From Bacteroidaceae bacterium (GTDB lineage: Bacteria; Bacteroidota; Bacteroidia; Bacteroidales; Bacteroidaceae): DNA of 45,687 nt. This document shows, piece after piece, positions 35,491-45,131 of this stretch. Each line of letters opens with the position of its first letter. The first letter of the stretch is position 1. The position numbers and the translations under genes were made by a program. The notes beneath the pieces are model-generated. The model did no database searches and was not told where the DNA came from. It saw only the letters and a program-made list of their open reading frames with translations. The stretch covers positions 1 to 45,687 of the forward strand of contig JAFUPU010000106.1 of the NCBI GenBank assembly GCA_017472635.1, in the 5' to 3' direction.

Positions 35491-38400
35491 TTAGAATGAC
35501 AAATTAAGACCAAATGTCACACGCTTGGTCACAGGAGTCTTGTTGGAGTCTGTTACAGGAGAGGTTGCCGAACGAGGCAAAGCCACCTCGGGGTCTTGTC
35601 CTGAATAGTCGGTCCATGTCAAGAGGTCATATCCTGTGCAATAGAGTGACAAATTAGAGATACCTACGTTCTTCAACCACTGCTTGGGCATATTCCACTG
35701 CAAAGTGACTGTTTTCAAACGTATAAACGAAGCATCCTCCACAAAACGGTCAGAGCCCAAATAGTTGTAACCCATTCCATAAAGAGCACGAGGAATATCC
35801 GTATTGTCTCCTTCAGCACGCCAACGGTTCAACACGGCAGTACTCTGGTTGCTGGTACCTGACATACCTTCCATATCCATACGTGCTTGGTTGATAACCT
35901 TTTGTCCGAAACGTCCGTAGAAATTGGTATTCAACGTAAATTGCTTATACTTGATAGAGAATCCCATACCACCGATAAAAGTCGGGTTAGAGTTACCCAA
36001 GTATACAATATCAGACTCATTGATGACACCATCGTGGTTTATATCCTCGTATTTGGCATCACCGGGGAAACATTGCTGGTCTATATTGGTCATGACAATC
36101 GGATTTCCCTTGTAGTCGTACATTACATTTCCTTCGGCATCCTTTGCATAAGTATCTTCAACATTTTGGAATACTCCCTTGTAACGATAACCATAGAATG
36201 AGCCAATGGGGTCACCCTCTACTACACGCATAGCATACTTGCCGTTCTTACGTTCATAGTTCTCTTGATTCATTGTAATGGGGAGTTCCTCAATCTTATT
36301 GATATTGCGGCTGGTATTCATGAATGCAGAAATACGCCAATCCTTGTTTTTGAAGATTTCATAATCAAAACGAATTTCATAACCTTGGTTGCTCAATTCA
36401 CCTGAGTTGAAATACTTGATGGTAGAGAATCCGGTTGAAGATGAAATGCTCACATTTTCTTGCAACAAATCGCTGGTATATTTGTTATAATAGTCGACAG
36501 TTGCTGAGAAACGGTCAAACAGGCGGATGTCAAAACCGACGTTCCATTCACGTGAACTTTCCCATTTCAATTTATCCAACTGGATACGTACCGGAGAGAT
36601 AGCTGCAATATTTCCATACGCTCCTAAAGCTTTGTAAGCACCGTAGTACATGGCAGCACCATCAGGAGCATTACCACTCCATCCGTAACCTACACGCAAT
36701 TTCGTATCACTCAACCATTCAGCATTGTCGAGGAAATGCTCCTCACTGATGTTCCAAGTAAATCCGAATGAGGGGAACGTAGCAAAGCGCTCAGACTTAC
36801 CCATAGCAGAGTTACCTTCAGTTGAAATAGTTGCCTTGATTGCATATCTGCGGTCGAACATATAGTTCAACTGGAAGATTGAAGAGACAGAACGACTCTC
36901 TGAACGTCCTGACTTCACATCTGCAACAACACCACCTGCTGTCGGATCAGATATATCTGAAGAGGCATTACCTGATGTCTTGCTATTGTAACTTGAACTG
37001 GTTCCCATATAAGTACGGAATACATAAGTACCTATCAACTGGTGCTTCTCTGCAAACGTATTCATATAAAGCAACGAGTTCTCAGTCTGCAAAGTCAAGT
37101 TGTCTGTAGAGTTGTCTTCACTGGCATTGGCATTTCCATTTGTCCACAACAAACCGGTAGCCACCTGCGGAGTAAACTTACGCACCTTGGTTGTCTTCAT
37201 GTTCAATGAAACATATCCCTTATAAGTCAATTTGAAGGGGAATTTATACTCCCAGTTCAAGTTTGCCTTTTCCTCACGCGACTTCGTGCGGTTATATCCC
37301 TCTTCTGCCATAGCCAAGGCATTGAAGTTTTTCTTACCATCATCAAAAGCTGCACCGGTATAATCTTCACGGGCAAAATAGACCGGACGATATTCTCCAG
37401 TCTCATCGTCAATCCAGTAGGGACTCTTGTTAGGCATTGCACGCATGGCTTCACTACGTACGTCAGCCACGTTTGCATCCTTATTACTTTGAGTAAATGA
37501 GAAGTCAGTAGATACCCGCAAGCGTTCTGAGAAGTTGTAGCCGATGTTCAACTTAGCAGTCAAACGGTCCATCGAAGTACCGATGGTAGTTCCCATCTCA
37601 TCCAAATATCCTAATGAGAAGCGGTAAGTAGCTTTGTCACCACCACCCGACATTGAGATATTGTTATCAAAAGTATAAGCATCCTGACGCACCAAATCCA
37701 ACCAGTTTACGTCTACGTTATACTCATCAAAATAGGTCCATGAAGGATTATACCCGATTTCGTTTGTATTATACAACAAATCCAACTCAGCCGCAGCAGA
37801 CTGAAATCCTTTTGAGTTTGCTGCATTCCAGATAGCATCCTGCATCATTGCCACATATTGTTTTCCATTCAACAGTGGGATGGAAGCAGGCTCAAACTTG
37901 GCAGTAAACTTAGAAGAGAAAGTGAAACGAGTCTTACCGGTTGCACCTTTCTTGGTGTTAATCAACAAGACGCCGTTTGCTCCCTTTGTACCATAGATGG
38001 CTGTTGCTGAAGCATCTTTCAACACCTCGATTGACTCAATGTCTGAAGGAGCAATGTTCAACAAAGCACCAAAGTCTTCTTCGTTTGCAGTGGCAAATTC
38101 AAAGTTATCCTCAATTTCGGTAGGATAAGGCACTCCATCCACTACAATCAAAGGTTCACTTGACGAGTTCAACGAGTTCACACCACGAATACGGATAGCG
38201 CTACGGGCACCGGGGTCACCACCCAATACGATGTCCACACCAGCCAACTGTCCCTGCAAAGCCTCTTCTACAGAGGTTACCGGTGCTGTCTCTACCAAAT
38301 CACTCATCATCACCTTTTGAGTGGCTGAAGTCTGCTCCAAGAAAGAGACACCCATCGCGTCACGTTCAATCTTCTTGGCAGAAATCTCCACCTCCTGCAA

Positions 38401-38736
38401 TTGTTCCGTATCACTTTCCAACAATATATTCAATGTCTTTTGTCCTTGGAACGGAACATTCTTGGTCTTCATACCGATGTACGAGAAACGGATGGTCAAG
38501 TTCTTCTCATTGGTAGGAACAGCAATACTGTAGTTACCATCCATATCTGTAATTACACCGACGATGTAGCGGTCTTGTTTGTTCACCACCACTACGTTTG
38601 CACCCATCACCGGTTCTTTTGAACCACCTAACAACTCAGTTACCTGACCCGTCAAGATGCTGTTTTGGGCTATGGCATCACTGAGACCTATCAACAATGC
38701 TGCCAGTAATAATCCAAAATATCTAATATTTTTCAT
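35491..38736 (-). CDS. SusC/RagA-family TonB-dependent channel (first pair)
   Basis: A 1081-aa outer-membrane channel with signal peptide (about 1-23), CarboxypepD-regulatory-like domain at 27-110 (LTGQVTELLGG, VITDMDGNYSIAVP), and the plug (ALQGQLAGVDIVLGGDPG, IRIRGVNSLNSSSEPLIVVDGVP, IESIEVLKDASATAIYGTKG). The barrel ends VTKRVTFGLNLSF. Unlike the second SusC in this cluster it matches the family consensus closely. No STN domain is present. Confidence 0.97.
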   Translation of the reverse strand: MKNIRYFGLLLAALLIGLSDAIAQNSILTGQVTELLGGSKEPVMGANVVVVNKQDRYIVGVITDMDGNYSIAVPTNEKNLTIRFSYIGMKTKNVPFQGQKTLNILLESDTEQLQEVEISAKKIERDAMGVSFLEQTSATQKVMMSDLVETAPVTSVEEALQGQLAGVDIVLGGDPGARSAIRIRGVNSLNSSSEPLIVVDGVPYPTEIEDNFEFATANEEDFGALLNIAPSDIESIEVLKDASATAIYGTKGANGVLLINTKKGATGKTRFTFSSKFTAKFEPASIPLLNGKQYVAMMQDAIWNAANSKGFQSAAAELDLLYNTNEIGYNPSWTYFDEYNVDVNWLDLVRQDAYTFDNNISMSGGGDKATYRFSLGYLDEMGTTIGTSMDRLTAKLNIGYNFSERLRVSTDFSFTQSNKDANVADVRSEAMRAMPNKSPYWIDDETGEYRPVYFAREDYTGAAFDDGKKNFNALAMAEEGYNRTKSREEKANLNWEYKFPFKLTYKGYVSLNMKTTKVRKFTPQVATGLLWTNGNANASEDNSTDNLTLQTENSLLYMNTFAEKHQLIGTYVFRTYMGTSSSYNSKTSGNASSDISDPTAGGVVADVKSGRSESRSVSSIFQLNYMFDRRYAIKATISTEGNSAMGKSERFATFPSFGFTWNISEEHFLDNAEWLSDTKLRVGYGWSGNAPDGAAMYYGAYKALGAYGNIAAISPVRIQLDKLKWESSREWNVGFDIRLFDRFSATVDYYNKYTSDLLQENVSISSSTGFSTIKYFNSGELSNQGYEIRFDYEIFKNKDWRISAFMNTSRNINKIEELPITMNQENYERKNGKYAMRVVEGDPIGSFYGYRYKGVFQNVEDTYAKDAEGNVMYDYKGNPIVMTNIDQQCFPGDAKYEDINHDGVINESDIVYLGNSNPTFIGGMGFSIKYKQFTLNTNFYGRFGQKVINQARMDMEGMSGTSNQSTAVLNRWRAEGDNTDIPRALYGMGYNYLGSDRFVEDASFIRLKTVTLQWNMPKQWLKNVGISNLSLYCTGYDLLTWTDYSGQDPEVALPRSATSPVTDSNKTPVTKRVTFGLNLSF

Positions 38737-38752
38737 AAATACTCTCTCTTAC

Positions 38753-41074
38753 TTATTTAAGAACATCTTCTATGAAATGGAAACAACCATCTGAATAAGC
38801 AAACGGCAAATATCCATACTCTCCAACGACCTTCACCGGAGTTGTACTTTCGCCACCAACAAAGTTAACTTGCAAATCATTGCCCTTACCATTGTCTATC
38901 ACATTCAGTTTGTAGTCTCCAAAGGTTACGAACTCTCCTTTTATGCCGGCTCCCGGATAAGGATACTTGGCAAACGGAGTCAACGTTGAAGTGATAAAGT
39001 AAGAACGCAGATAAGCAGCCAACTTATTCTTGTTGGTCGAATTCAAGTTCGATCCACTCAAACGATAATCGTCAGCAACTTTCAAGCCTGCACAACCAGG
39101 CAACTCTTTCATTGCATTCTTCAGAGCCTCATTGGTTGGAACAAACACGATGAAACGGCTATCGGGAGCCACAATTGTCGGCAACAATCCTTCTACAGCC
39201 AAACCTGACTTCTGTAACAATTGAGAGAACAGGTAATAGGGATAAGTCGGGTCATTACAGATTGACAGGGTGTGCTCCAGTCCGTCACCTGTACCGGCAC
39301 GGAACAATGTTTCTCCTCCATATGTATAAGCTTTTCCGTTGAATGCATCATACAAAGGTTCGAAAGAGACAAACGGATTGCCCGAATATTCCGGAGAGAG
39401 GTACTGGTTAAACATATAGTTGGTTGTAATCTCTTTACCATCCTTCACATACCAGTAGTTGAACGGAACACTTGTTTCAAGCACTTCCACTCCTTCTGTA
39501 GGAAGTTCTGAGATATTCGGAACGATGTGCATATTCACAATATCCTGTGCTGTACTTGGTGACATATCGGAATATACGCCATTGACATCGTCCCATTCTT
39601 TAATTACTTTGGCATTACCTAATTTCTGGATAGGCATATTGGCCACTCTATACTTGACAGTATCGGGAATCATAGCCACAAACTTCATATCCTCTGAAGC
39701 CAACGATGTAATCAGACCTGATACATCCAAGGCATACAAGTGGTTGAGATAAGCAGCATTGCTGAAAGCCGGAGCTACCACTGACGAGAAGATTACCGGA
39801 ACCTCCATTTCATCCATACCATACAAGAAGCCATTGGTACAGATCTTCCGGTCAGTCACCTCGTCCGGGTCAATGTTTAGCACGGTTCCAAAGTCAGTGA
39901 TAACCTCTCCCTCTTTTATCATCTCGGGGAATACAGGTCCTAACGTTGCATCATAGAAAGAGTAGGCAAATGTCTGCATGATGAAGTATTTTTGAATCAA
40001 CGGATCCAACTCTTCAAACCTATCATATCCACATCCCTCTTTCCAGAAGTCGGTAAACAGTTTGTCAACAGCCTCATTTGAGGGGGCAAAGATATTATAG
40101 GTAGCCCGTGAATTATATGCATAATTCAACTCATCAGGCAGATACCATTCAGTTGCAATATTTGGCAAACTGATTGTTCCATTGTGCAGATGCAGATACA
40201 CCTTATCACCATTTCCATAATCCAGACTCAGATCCGGATCTTCTTGATAACTTGAATATTGGTCATACAGTGTAACGTATTTCGAATAATTCTCATCCTG
40301 CTTCAATGTCTCATAAAGGCTTTCAATGGGATCAAGCACCTGGTCTACATGATAAAGGTAACCATTGTCTGTAATCACATTGGCAGAATCAAGCACCGCT
40401 GCATTGGCGATGTTGAATCCTCCATTGCTTCCCCGGCTTCCTCTCCATTCGGTATTTGGATAGAAATATTCATAGTTGTAGGCGGGATCCAACCCCAACG
40501 TCTCAAACATCTTATTGGAGAAGACCGGAATCAAGCGGTCAAAGTGATAGACTTTCACCTCTTTCTGCAATGCAGGGTCATACTCTACTGTCATCGGAGA
40601 CGTACTGTAAGTTCTGTGTTTGTAGTACAATCCTTCCATAAAAACGAATTCGTCAGGATCCGGTCCTGCGTCTCCATTTTGAGGATCAAAGTTCACAAAC
40701 TTCTTCCAGTCATAGGCGTAACGCACCATGTGGAAACCAATCAAACGATTCACCTGTTGCGGGTCTTCGTCATACATTGCCTTGATTGAGCTATACCCTT
40801 TCTCTTCCAAATATTTTTGGAAAGCAGCATCATCGGGAGCCATCACAGTCATCAAGCTCTTACCATCCAAGATGGGGGTAAGACCAGCCAAATCCGCACC
40901 TTCCAAGAAGATGGTATAATTGCCAGCCTTCTCCAACTGCTGATAAGCACTTCCTGTACGCACCTGCGGTTTGTAGTGCGGGTCGTCAGTCATCTCATCA
41001 TCGCATGAGCAGAAAACTACCGGGAAAGCTAAAAGCCCTAAAGCAATCAATTTCAGGAATCTTTTACTTTGCAT
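38753..41074 (-). CDS. Multi-FAS1 surface lipoprotein
   Basis: A 773-aa lipoprotein. The signal peptide ends at C24, followed by DDEMTDD, a strong acidic surface-export signal. At least three and probably four FAS1 units are seen. Their signatures are LMTVMAPDDAAFQKYL (about residue 74), YNIFAPSNEAVDKLF (about 330), MKFVAMIPDTV (about 470) and FIVFVPTNEALKNAM (about 640). Each is followed by a strand and a G-x-L/Y-x-x-D/E-x-V-L type end such as YLYHVDQVL. FAS1 domains usually mediate adhesion to proteins or glycans. It is the gene just before the first SusC, 16 nt away. Confidence 0.9.
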   Translation of the reverse strand: MQSKRFLKLIALGLLAFPVVFCSCDDEMTDDPHYKPQVRTGSAYQQLEKAGNYTIFLEGADLAGLTPILDGKSLMTVMAPDDAAFQKYLEEKGYSSIKAMYDEDPQQVNRLIGFHMVRYAYDWKKFVNFDPQNGDAGPDPDEFVFMEGLYYKHRTYSTSPMTVEYDPALQKEVKVYHFDRLIPVFSNKMFETLGLDPAYNYEYFYPNTEWRGSRGSNGGFNIANAAVLDSANVITDNGYLYHVDQVLDPIESLYETLKQDENYSKYVTLYDQYSSYQEDPDLSLDYGNGDKVYLHLHNGTISLPNIATEWYLPDELNYAYNSRATYNIFAPSNEAVDKLFTDFWKEGCGYDRFEELDPLIQKYFIMQTFAYSFYDATLGPVFPEMIKEGEVITDFGTVLNIDPDEVTDRKICTNGFLYGMDEMEVPVIFSSVVAPAFSNAAYLNHLYALDVSGLITSLASEDMKFVAMIPDTVKYRVANMPIQKLGNAKVIKEWDDVNGVYSDMSPSTAQDIVNMHIVPNISELPTEGVEVLETSVPFNYWYVKDGKEITTNYMFNQYLSPEYSGNPFVSFEPLYDAFNGKAYTYGGETLFRAGTGDGLEHTLSICNDPTYPYYLFSQLLQKSGLAVEGLLPTIVAPDSRFIVFVPTNEALKNAMKELPGCAGLKVADDYRLSGSNLNSTNKNKLAAYLRSYFITSTLTPFAKYPYPGAGIKGEFVTFGDYKLNVIDNGKGNDLQVNFVGGESTTPVKVVGEYGYLPFAYSDGCFHFIEDVLK

Positions 41075-41102
41075 AATGTTTAATGATTTATTTTATTGTT
41101 AT

Positions 41103-44100
41103 TTATTTCTTTGCTACTCTGAACACCTGATTATCCACCTTCACCAGATAGATCCCGGTTGACAGTCCGGCTACATTTACAGCCGTATTTCCTTCTTGTA
41201 CATTGCAATTCTTCACGGCTTCACCGGTCAGACCATAGATTACGACATCAGCCTCTACCGGAGTTGACACAACCAGATTGTTTCCCTGAATTTCAGCATT
41301 CAGCTTACCACTTAACTTTGCATCAACCGCTGAAGAAGGCACATCAGTCACTTTCAGTTTACCACCCGTCAGCAGCTCTGAAGTATCCCAATAGAGATCA
41401 GCTGCCGGTTGGGCAGGAATGATTTGCGCGAAACCTGTTCCTGAGAAGACTCTCATGCTGGTAGCCTTGAAGATTTGGAACTCATCACCGGCAGAATAGT
41501 CGGCAGACTCTTCGTCCAAGTTGACCTTCAAGATGGCATCGTTTACCGTAAATTTGGTAGACGGAGCCAACACACAAGCCTTGATGTCACCCAAATCGGT
41601 GTAGACAGTCGTTTCAATGATTCCGTCTTTCTCTACAACCAATCCCTTGCTCAAAGTCAGAGCATGACTGCTGTTAACCAATGTATCACCGGCAGAAACA
41701 GTACCTCCGGCTTTCACCGTCACCAATCCTGCCAATGTTCCGATACCAGCCAATGTAGCCTCTTCGTTCACCGTTACAGCGCCGGTACCCGTGTGCTTAC
41801 CGTTGACTACCAGACGTCCACCGTCGATAGTTGTACTGCCTTTGTAGACATTGTTTCCGGTCAAGCGCCAAATACCGCTACCTTTCTTTACAATAGAAAC
41901 CGTTCCCTCACGCGTACTACTGCTGGCATAGTTGTTGATCACACCGTGGAAAGTTTCATCCGTTCCGGCTCCACCCACAGTCCATCTACAAGTAAATCCG
42001 CTGTCCTTTTTGCTGGACCCGCGGACATAGGTACCCTTATCTCCCGAAAGACCACCGATTTCAAAATCACAATTGGTAGTCCATCCTGCCATATGAGCAC
42101 CACCCTTCAGTTCAACCACGGCATTGGGCATATCGTTACTGTTTCCATTGAGTAAGAACAAAGCACCGTCGCTATACGTACCATTGGCAATAACCCGACC
42201 GGTAAATCCGCTCCAGTCACCCTTAATATACTCACGCAAATAAGGAATGTTGATTTGGATTGTACCATTGCCTGTCACCTTGCTATTGATATAGCAGTTT
42301 CTGTTCGGAGTAAAGTACGAGTGAGTTCCCTCTTGTACTTCTATGGGGAAACTATAAGTATCGTAGTCTTCTTTACTGCCTAATCCGGCTGTTTTCAACT
42401 CACCACCTGCCAAAATCAGTTTGCCCGATTTTCCCAAGTTGCATTTGGTGGTAGCCTCGTTGCTCAAGTTCAACACGCCTCCCTTTAAGATGGTAGCTCC
42501 TTCATAAGAGAAGAAATCAGTCTCTGTCAGTTTCAGTTCACCTTTACCATTCAAGATGAAAGCCCCTTCTCCTTCCAACGCACCAGTCGTAGTCACCACA
42601 ACTCCCGAGTTGGCTACATTGAATTCTGTATCTTCATACAGCAATGCCGAACGGTTGGTAGTTGTGTTCTTTCCTGTATATTTCCATACACCACCGTTCC
42701 ATATCCAGTTTTGTGAAAACTCTTCTGAAGCACCAATAGAACTTGCACTGCCTGCTTTTGCCAACGAATTAAACTCGATGGTACCTCCATGCAACACTGT
42801 CTGTCCGGTATAAGTATTGGCTGTATTCAGCACCAATGTTCCTTCTCCGTCTTTATTGACTGAAGCAGTTCCTGCAATAGCACCTGTTCCGGTAATAGTT
42901 ACATTGGCAGCATCTTTCACCACCACAGCAGCCGGAGAAACAGTCTCGTTAAGTGTCACAGCCACATCGGCAGCAGGATTGAACAACACCTTTGAGTTAT
43001 CCTCAAAGAAAGAAGACATTTCATTGATATCTAACCAATTATCTGTAGCCTTATCCCAATTTCCATTGGCTCCACTCCAGATATAATCAGGCTCATAAGT
43101 TGCCAAATCTACCATTTCAACCGGAACCGGACGAGTTTTCATCGTCACGTCACTTGTATAGTTTGAATAGTTTCCGTCTTTATCGAAGGCACGGATGCGG
43201 AAAACATAGGGTGTTCCCGGCTCCAATCCTTCAGAAACTGTATAAGAGTCGGCATCAGCTTCCGTACGGGCAATCTCTACAAAAGCCCCGTCTTTTTGCA
43301 TCTCTATAGCGATACCTGCTTCTCCCTCGGTATAGTTAAACCATCCCAATGTCAGGGTTGTCTGTGTTGACCCGGTTGCCTCCAGACAAAGGGGAGTACG
43401 CAAATAAGCCTGACTGTTCTCCAAAGTGATGCTGTTAATGTAATTTTCTATGTTTGCATAACCATTCTCAGCGATAATCATGGCATCATCCTTGGCGGGG
43501 TCTGTACCATTAGCACTTTCCCATGCATCGGGCATACCGTCACCATCTGTGTCTGTACGTTTCTCTCCAGCCCACAATCCCCATGAAGTCGGTTTTCCAA
43601 ATGGAAGGGTCTCTTCTGTTGAAATCAAGGCTCCCTTCTTTCCTAATGATTTGACTTCGTTAATGACATACCAGTCGGCATAGTCGCGATAGGGCAACGA
43701 GGCACCTACTGTAGGAAGTGACATCTCAAGCAATTCTTTCCCATTCCACAAAGGAACTACAGGATAATCAAAGCGGGTAGTCTGGAAAGTAGGTCCGCCC
43801 GAGTATTCGCTTTGAGGAATTTCATACGGGTCAAACTTTCCGTCCATATTACGGTCTTGCCAGTTGTCGTTAGCATACATATAGACTTGCGCATTTCCAC
43901 CGGTAAAGGCATTTCCTCCCTTTGCCGGACCATTGATGAAGAGATTTCCTTCAGCTATAGAGTACGAAGTTCCTTCTGAGTCGCCTCCCATAATGTAGCA
44001 ACCGTTTTGCCAGTTGTATACGATGTTATTTACATACTGGTTTTTACCCTTCACCTTGTTGTTACGGGTACTATTGTCTACATACAAGTTCCGGTAGAGG

Positions 44101-44687
44101 GTGATATAGTCTGCCTGCATCAAACCACCCGCCGAGTGTCCCATCAGACCTTGTGACATGATGGAGTTTTGGATGGTGATGTTTCCCAAGGCTCCCTTAC
44201 CGTCTGAGCTGATAGAGAAAGTCTCATCCCTACCCCACGATACAGACAAGTGGTCGAATATCATATTCTCTCCGTTTGCCACTCCGGCTGCATCCTTGCC
44301 ACTGTCACCACCTACACCCATACGGAAGCGGAGGTAACGCACAATCGTGTTATTGGCTCCCGAAAAAGAGACACCATTGCCATACACCGTAATACCCTCT
44401 CCCGGAGCGGTCTGTCCGGCAACATAGAGGTTATTCTTAAATACCAGCCGGCTCTCCAGTTTGATGACACCAGCCACGTCGAACACGACAATGCGGTTTG
44501 ACTTGCTCACTGCATCGCGCAACGAACCGGCTCCACTGTCATTCAAGTTTGTCACATGGTAGACCGTACCAGTACGTCCACCCGTTGCATACTTACCAAA
44601 GCCTTCTGCTCCGGGGAATGCTAATTGCTGGGCTTGTGCCATTGTCAGGCTACCTCCGAGCAACATCAGTAGGAATGATTTTCTCAT
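41103..44687 (-). CDS. Pectate-lyase-like protein with Fn3, beta-strand repeats and secretion tail
   Basis: A 1194-aa exported protein. A signal peptide (about 1-20) precedes a right-handed beta-helix of PL1 type at 21-310 (FPGAEGFGKYATGGR, VRYLRFRMGVG near 113-123, and FDHLSVSWGRDE near 143-154, where lyase arginines and calcium ligands lie). A calcium loop follows, DTDGDGMPDAWE (near 378-389), then an Fn3 domain at about 430-520. The long stretch at about 535-1040 consists of autotransporter-associated beta-strand repeats (LVLNTANTYTGQTVLHGGTI and similar). The last 75 residues resemble a type IX secretion sorting tail, ending YLVKVDNQVFRVAKK. It probably cuts polyuronide chains such as pectate at the surface. 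Substrate is inferred. Confidence 0.85.
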   Translation of the reverse strand: MRKSFLLMLLGGSLTMAQAQQLAFPGAEGFGKYATGGRTGTVYHVTNLNDSGAGSLRDAVSKSNRIVVFDVAGVIKLESRLVFKNNLYVAGQTAPGEGITVYGNGVSFSGANNTIVRYLRFRMGVGGDSGKDAAGVANGENMIFDHLSVSWGRDETFSISSDGKGALGNITIQNSIMSQGLMGHSAGGLMQADYITLYRNLYVDNSTRNNKVKGKNQYVNNIVYNWQNGCYIMGGDSEGTSYSIAEGNLFINGPAKGGNAFTGGNAQVYMYANDNWQDRNMDGKFDPYEIPQSEYSGGPTFQTTRFDYPVVPLWNGKELLEMSLPTVGASLPYRDYADWYVINEVKSLGKKGALISTEETLPFGKPTSWGLWAGEKRTDTDGDGMPDAWESANGTDPAKDDAMIIAENGYANIENYINSITLENSQAYLRTPLCLEATGSTQTTLTLGWFNYTEGEAGIAIEMQKDGAFVEIARTEADADSYTVSEGLEPGTPYVFRIRAFDKDGNYSNYTSDVTMKTRPVPVEMVDLATYEPDYIWSGANGNWDKATDNWLDINEMSSFFEDNSKVLFNPAADVAVTLNETVSPAAVVVKDAANVTITGTGAIAGTASVNKDGEGTLVLNTANTYTGQTVLHGGTIEFNSLAKAGSASSIGASEEFSQNWIWNGGVWKYTGKNTTTNRSALLYEDTEFNVANSGVVVTTTGALEGEGAFILNGKGELKLTETDFFSYEGATILKGGVLNLSNEATTKCNLGKSGKLILAGGELKTAGLGSKEDYDTYSFPIEVQEGTHSYFTPNRNCYINSKVTGNGTIQINIPYLREYIKGDWSGFTGRVIANGTYSDGALFLLNGNSNDMPNAVVELKGGAHMAGWTTNCDFEIGGLSGDKGTYVRGSSKKDSGFTCRWTVGGAGTDETFHGVINNYASSSTREGTVSIVKKGSGIWRLTGNNVYKGSTTIDGGRLVVNGKHTGTGAVTVNEEATLAGIGTLAGLVTVKAGGTVSAGDTLVNSSHALTLSKGLVVEKDGIIETTVYTDLGDIKACVLAPSTKFTVNDAILKVNLDEESADYSAGDEFQIFKATSMRVFSGTGFAQIIPAQPAADLYWDTSELLTGGKLKVTDVPSSAVDAKLSGKLNAEIQGNNLVVSTPVEADVVIYGLTGEAVKNCNVQEGNTAVNVAGLSTGIYLVKVDNQVFRVAKK

Positions 44688-44789
44688 CTTATCGTAGGTT
44701 TTATTATTTTGTTAATTTTCTATTCTCTGCCTTTTTCTGAAGTCAGTATATCTTCTTTCCTATTTTAATATATCTTAGTTCCGCTACGG

Positions 44790-44821
44790 ATATATACTCC
44801 GTTGCCACATGGAGTATATAT
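44790..44821. promoter_or_regulatory. 11-bp palindrome in the lyase leader
   Basis: ATATATACTCC (44790-44800) and GGAGTATATAT (44811-44821) pair perfectly around a 10-nt loop. On the plus strand TACTTTTTT follows, so it could end an antisense transcript. On the minus strand it sits about 100 nt before the lyase start and could be an operator or leader hairpin. Confidence 0.6.
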
Positions 44822-45041
44822 TACTTTTTTCCGCAGTTTCCTTATGTTCTCTTTTTATGCCGTCTTTTATGCCTTTCATACAGGCAATGCCACGGGATTG
44901 CACTACTTTTTTCTCTCCTTTTTCTCCGGTTGGAGTTGTATACCGGTCTGTTTTGCCTGGTTTTTCTGCAGGCTTTAAGGTTTTGTGCGCTCTATTTCGT
45001 TTGCGTCGGGCTATGCCGACATTCGTTTTCAACAGTTTTGC

Positions 45042-45102
45042 CATTCCGGAGGCAGCCGGGGAATACCGGTTTTCCGGCAAGTTCCCCGCTACATCCGGAA
45101 TG
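45042..45102 (-). terminator. Long compound hairpin between two PUL genes
   Basis: Nested arms pair in order: CATTCCGGA (45042-45050) with TCCGGAATG (45094-45102), AGC(C)GGGGAA with TTCCCCGCT, and CCGG with CCGG around TTTT. It starts 30 nt past the stop of the right-edge gene. No U run follows on the minus strand, so it may be a 3'-end stabiliser or processing site rather than a classical terminator. Confidence 0.6.
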
Positions 45103-45131
45103 ACATTACCTATGCATTGTTCAAGTCATGA

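Larger units (their letters stand above)
44688..45131. other. 444-bp gap with two hairpins and no clear gene
   Basis: This is the only long gap inside the locus. It is pyrimidine-rich on the plus strand and contains hairpins at 44790-44821 and 45042-45102. A 98-codon minus-strand frame (44784-45080) and a 122-codon plus-strand frame exist, but neither has a convincing start, family or composition. I found no TAnnTTTG element on the minus strand. It probably holds the long untranslated leader of the lyase gene. Confidence 0.6.

Noticed and set aside
44784..45080. 98-codon minus-strand frame as a gene of the locus
   Set aside because: Very lysine- and arginine-rich with no signal peptide, family or good ribosome site. 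The region is better explained as a structured leader.
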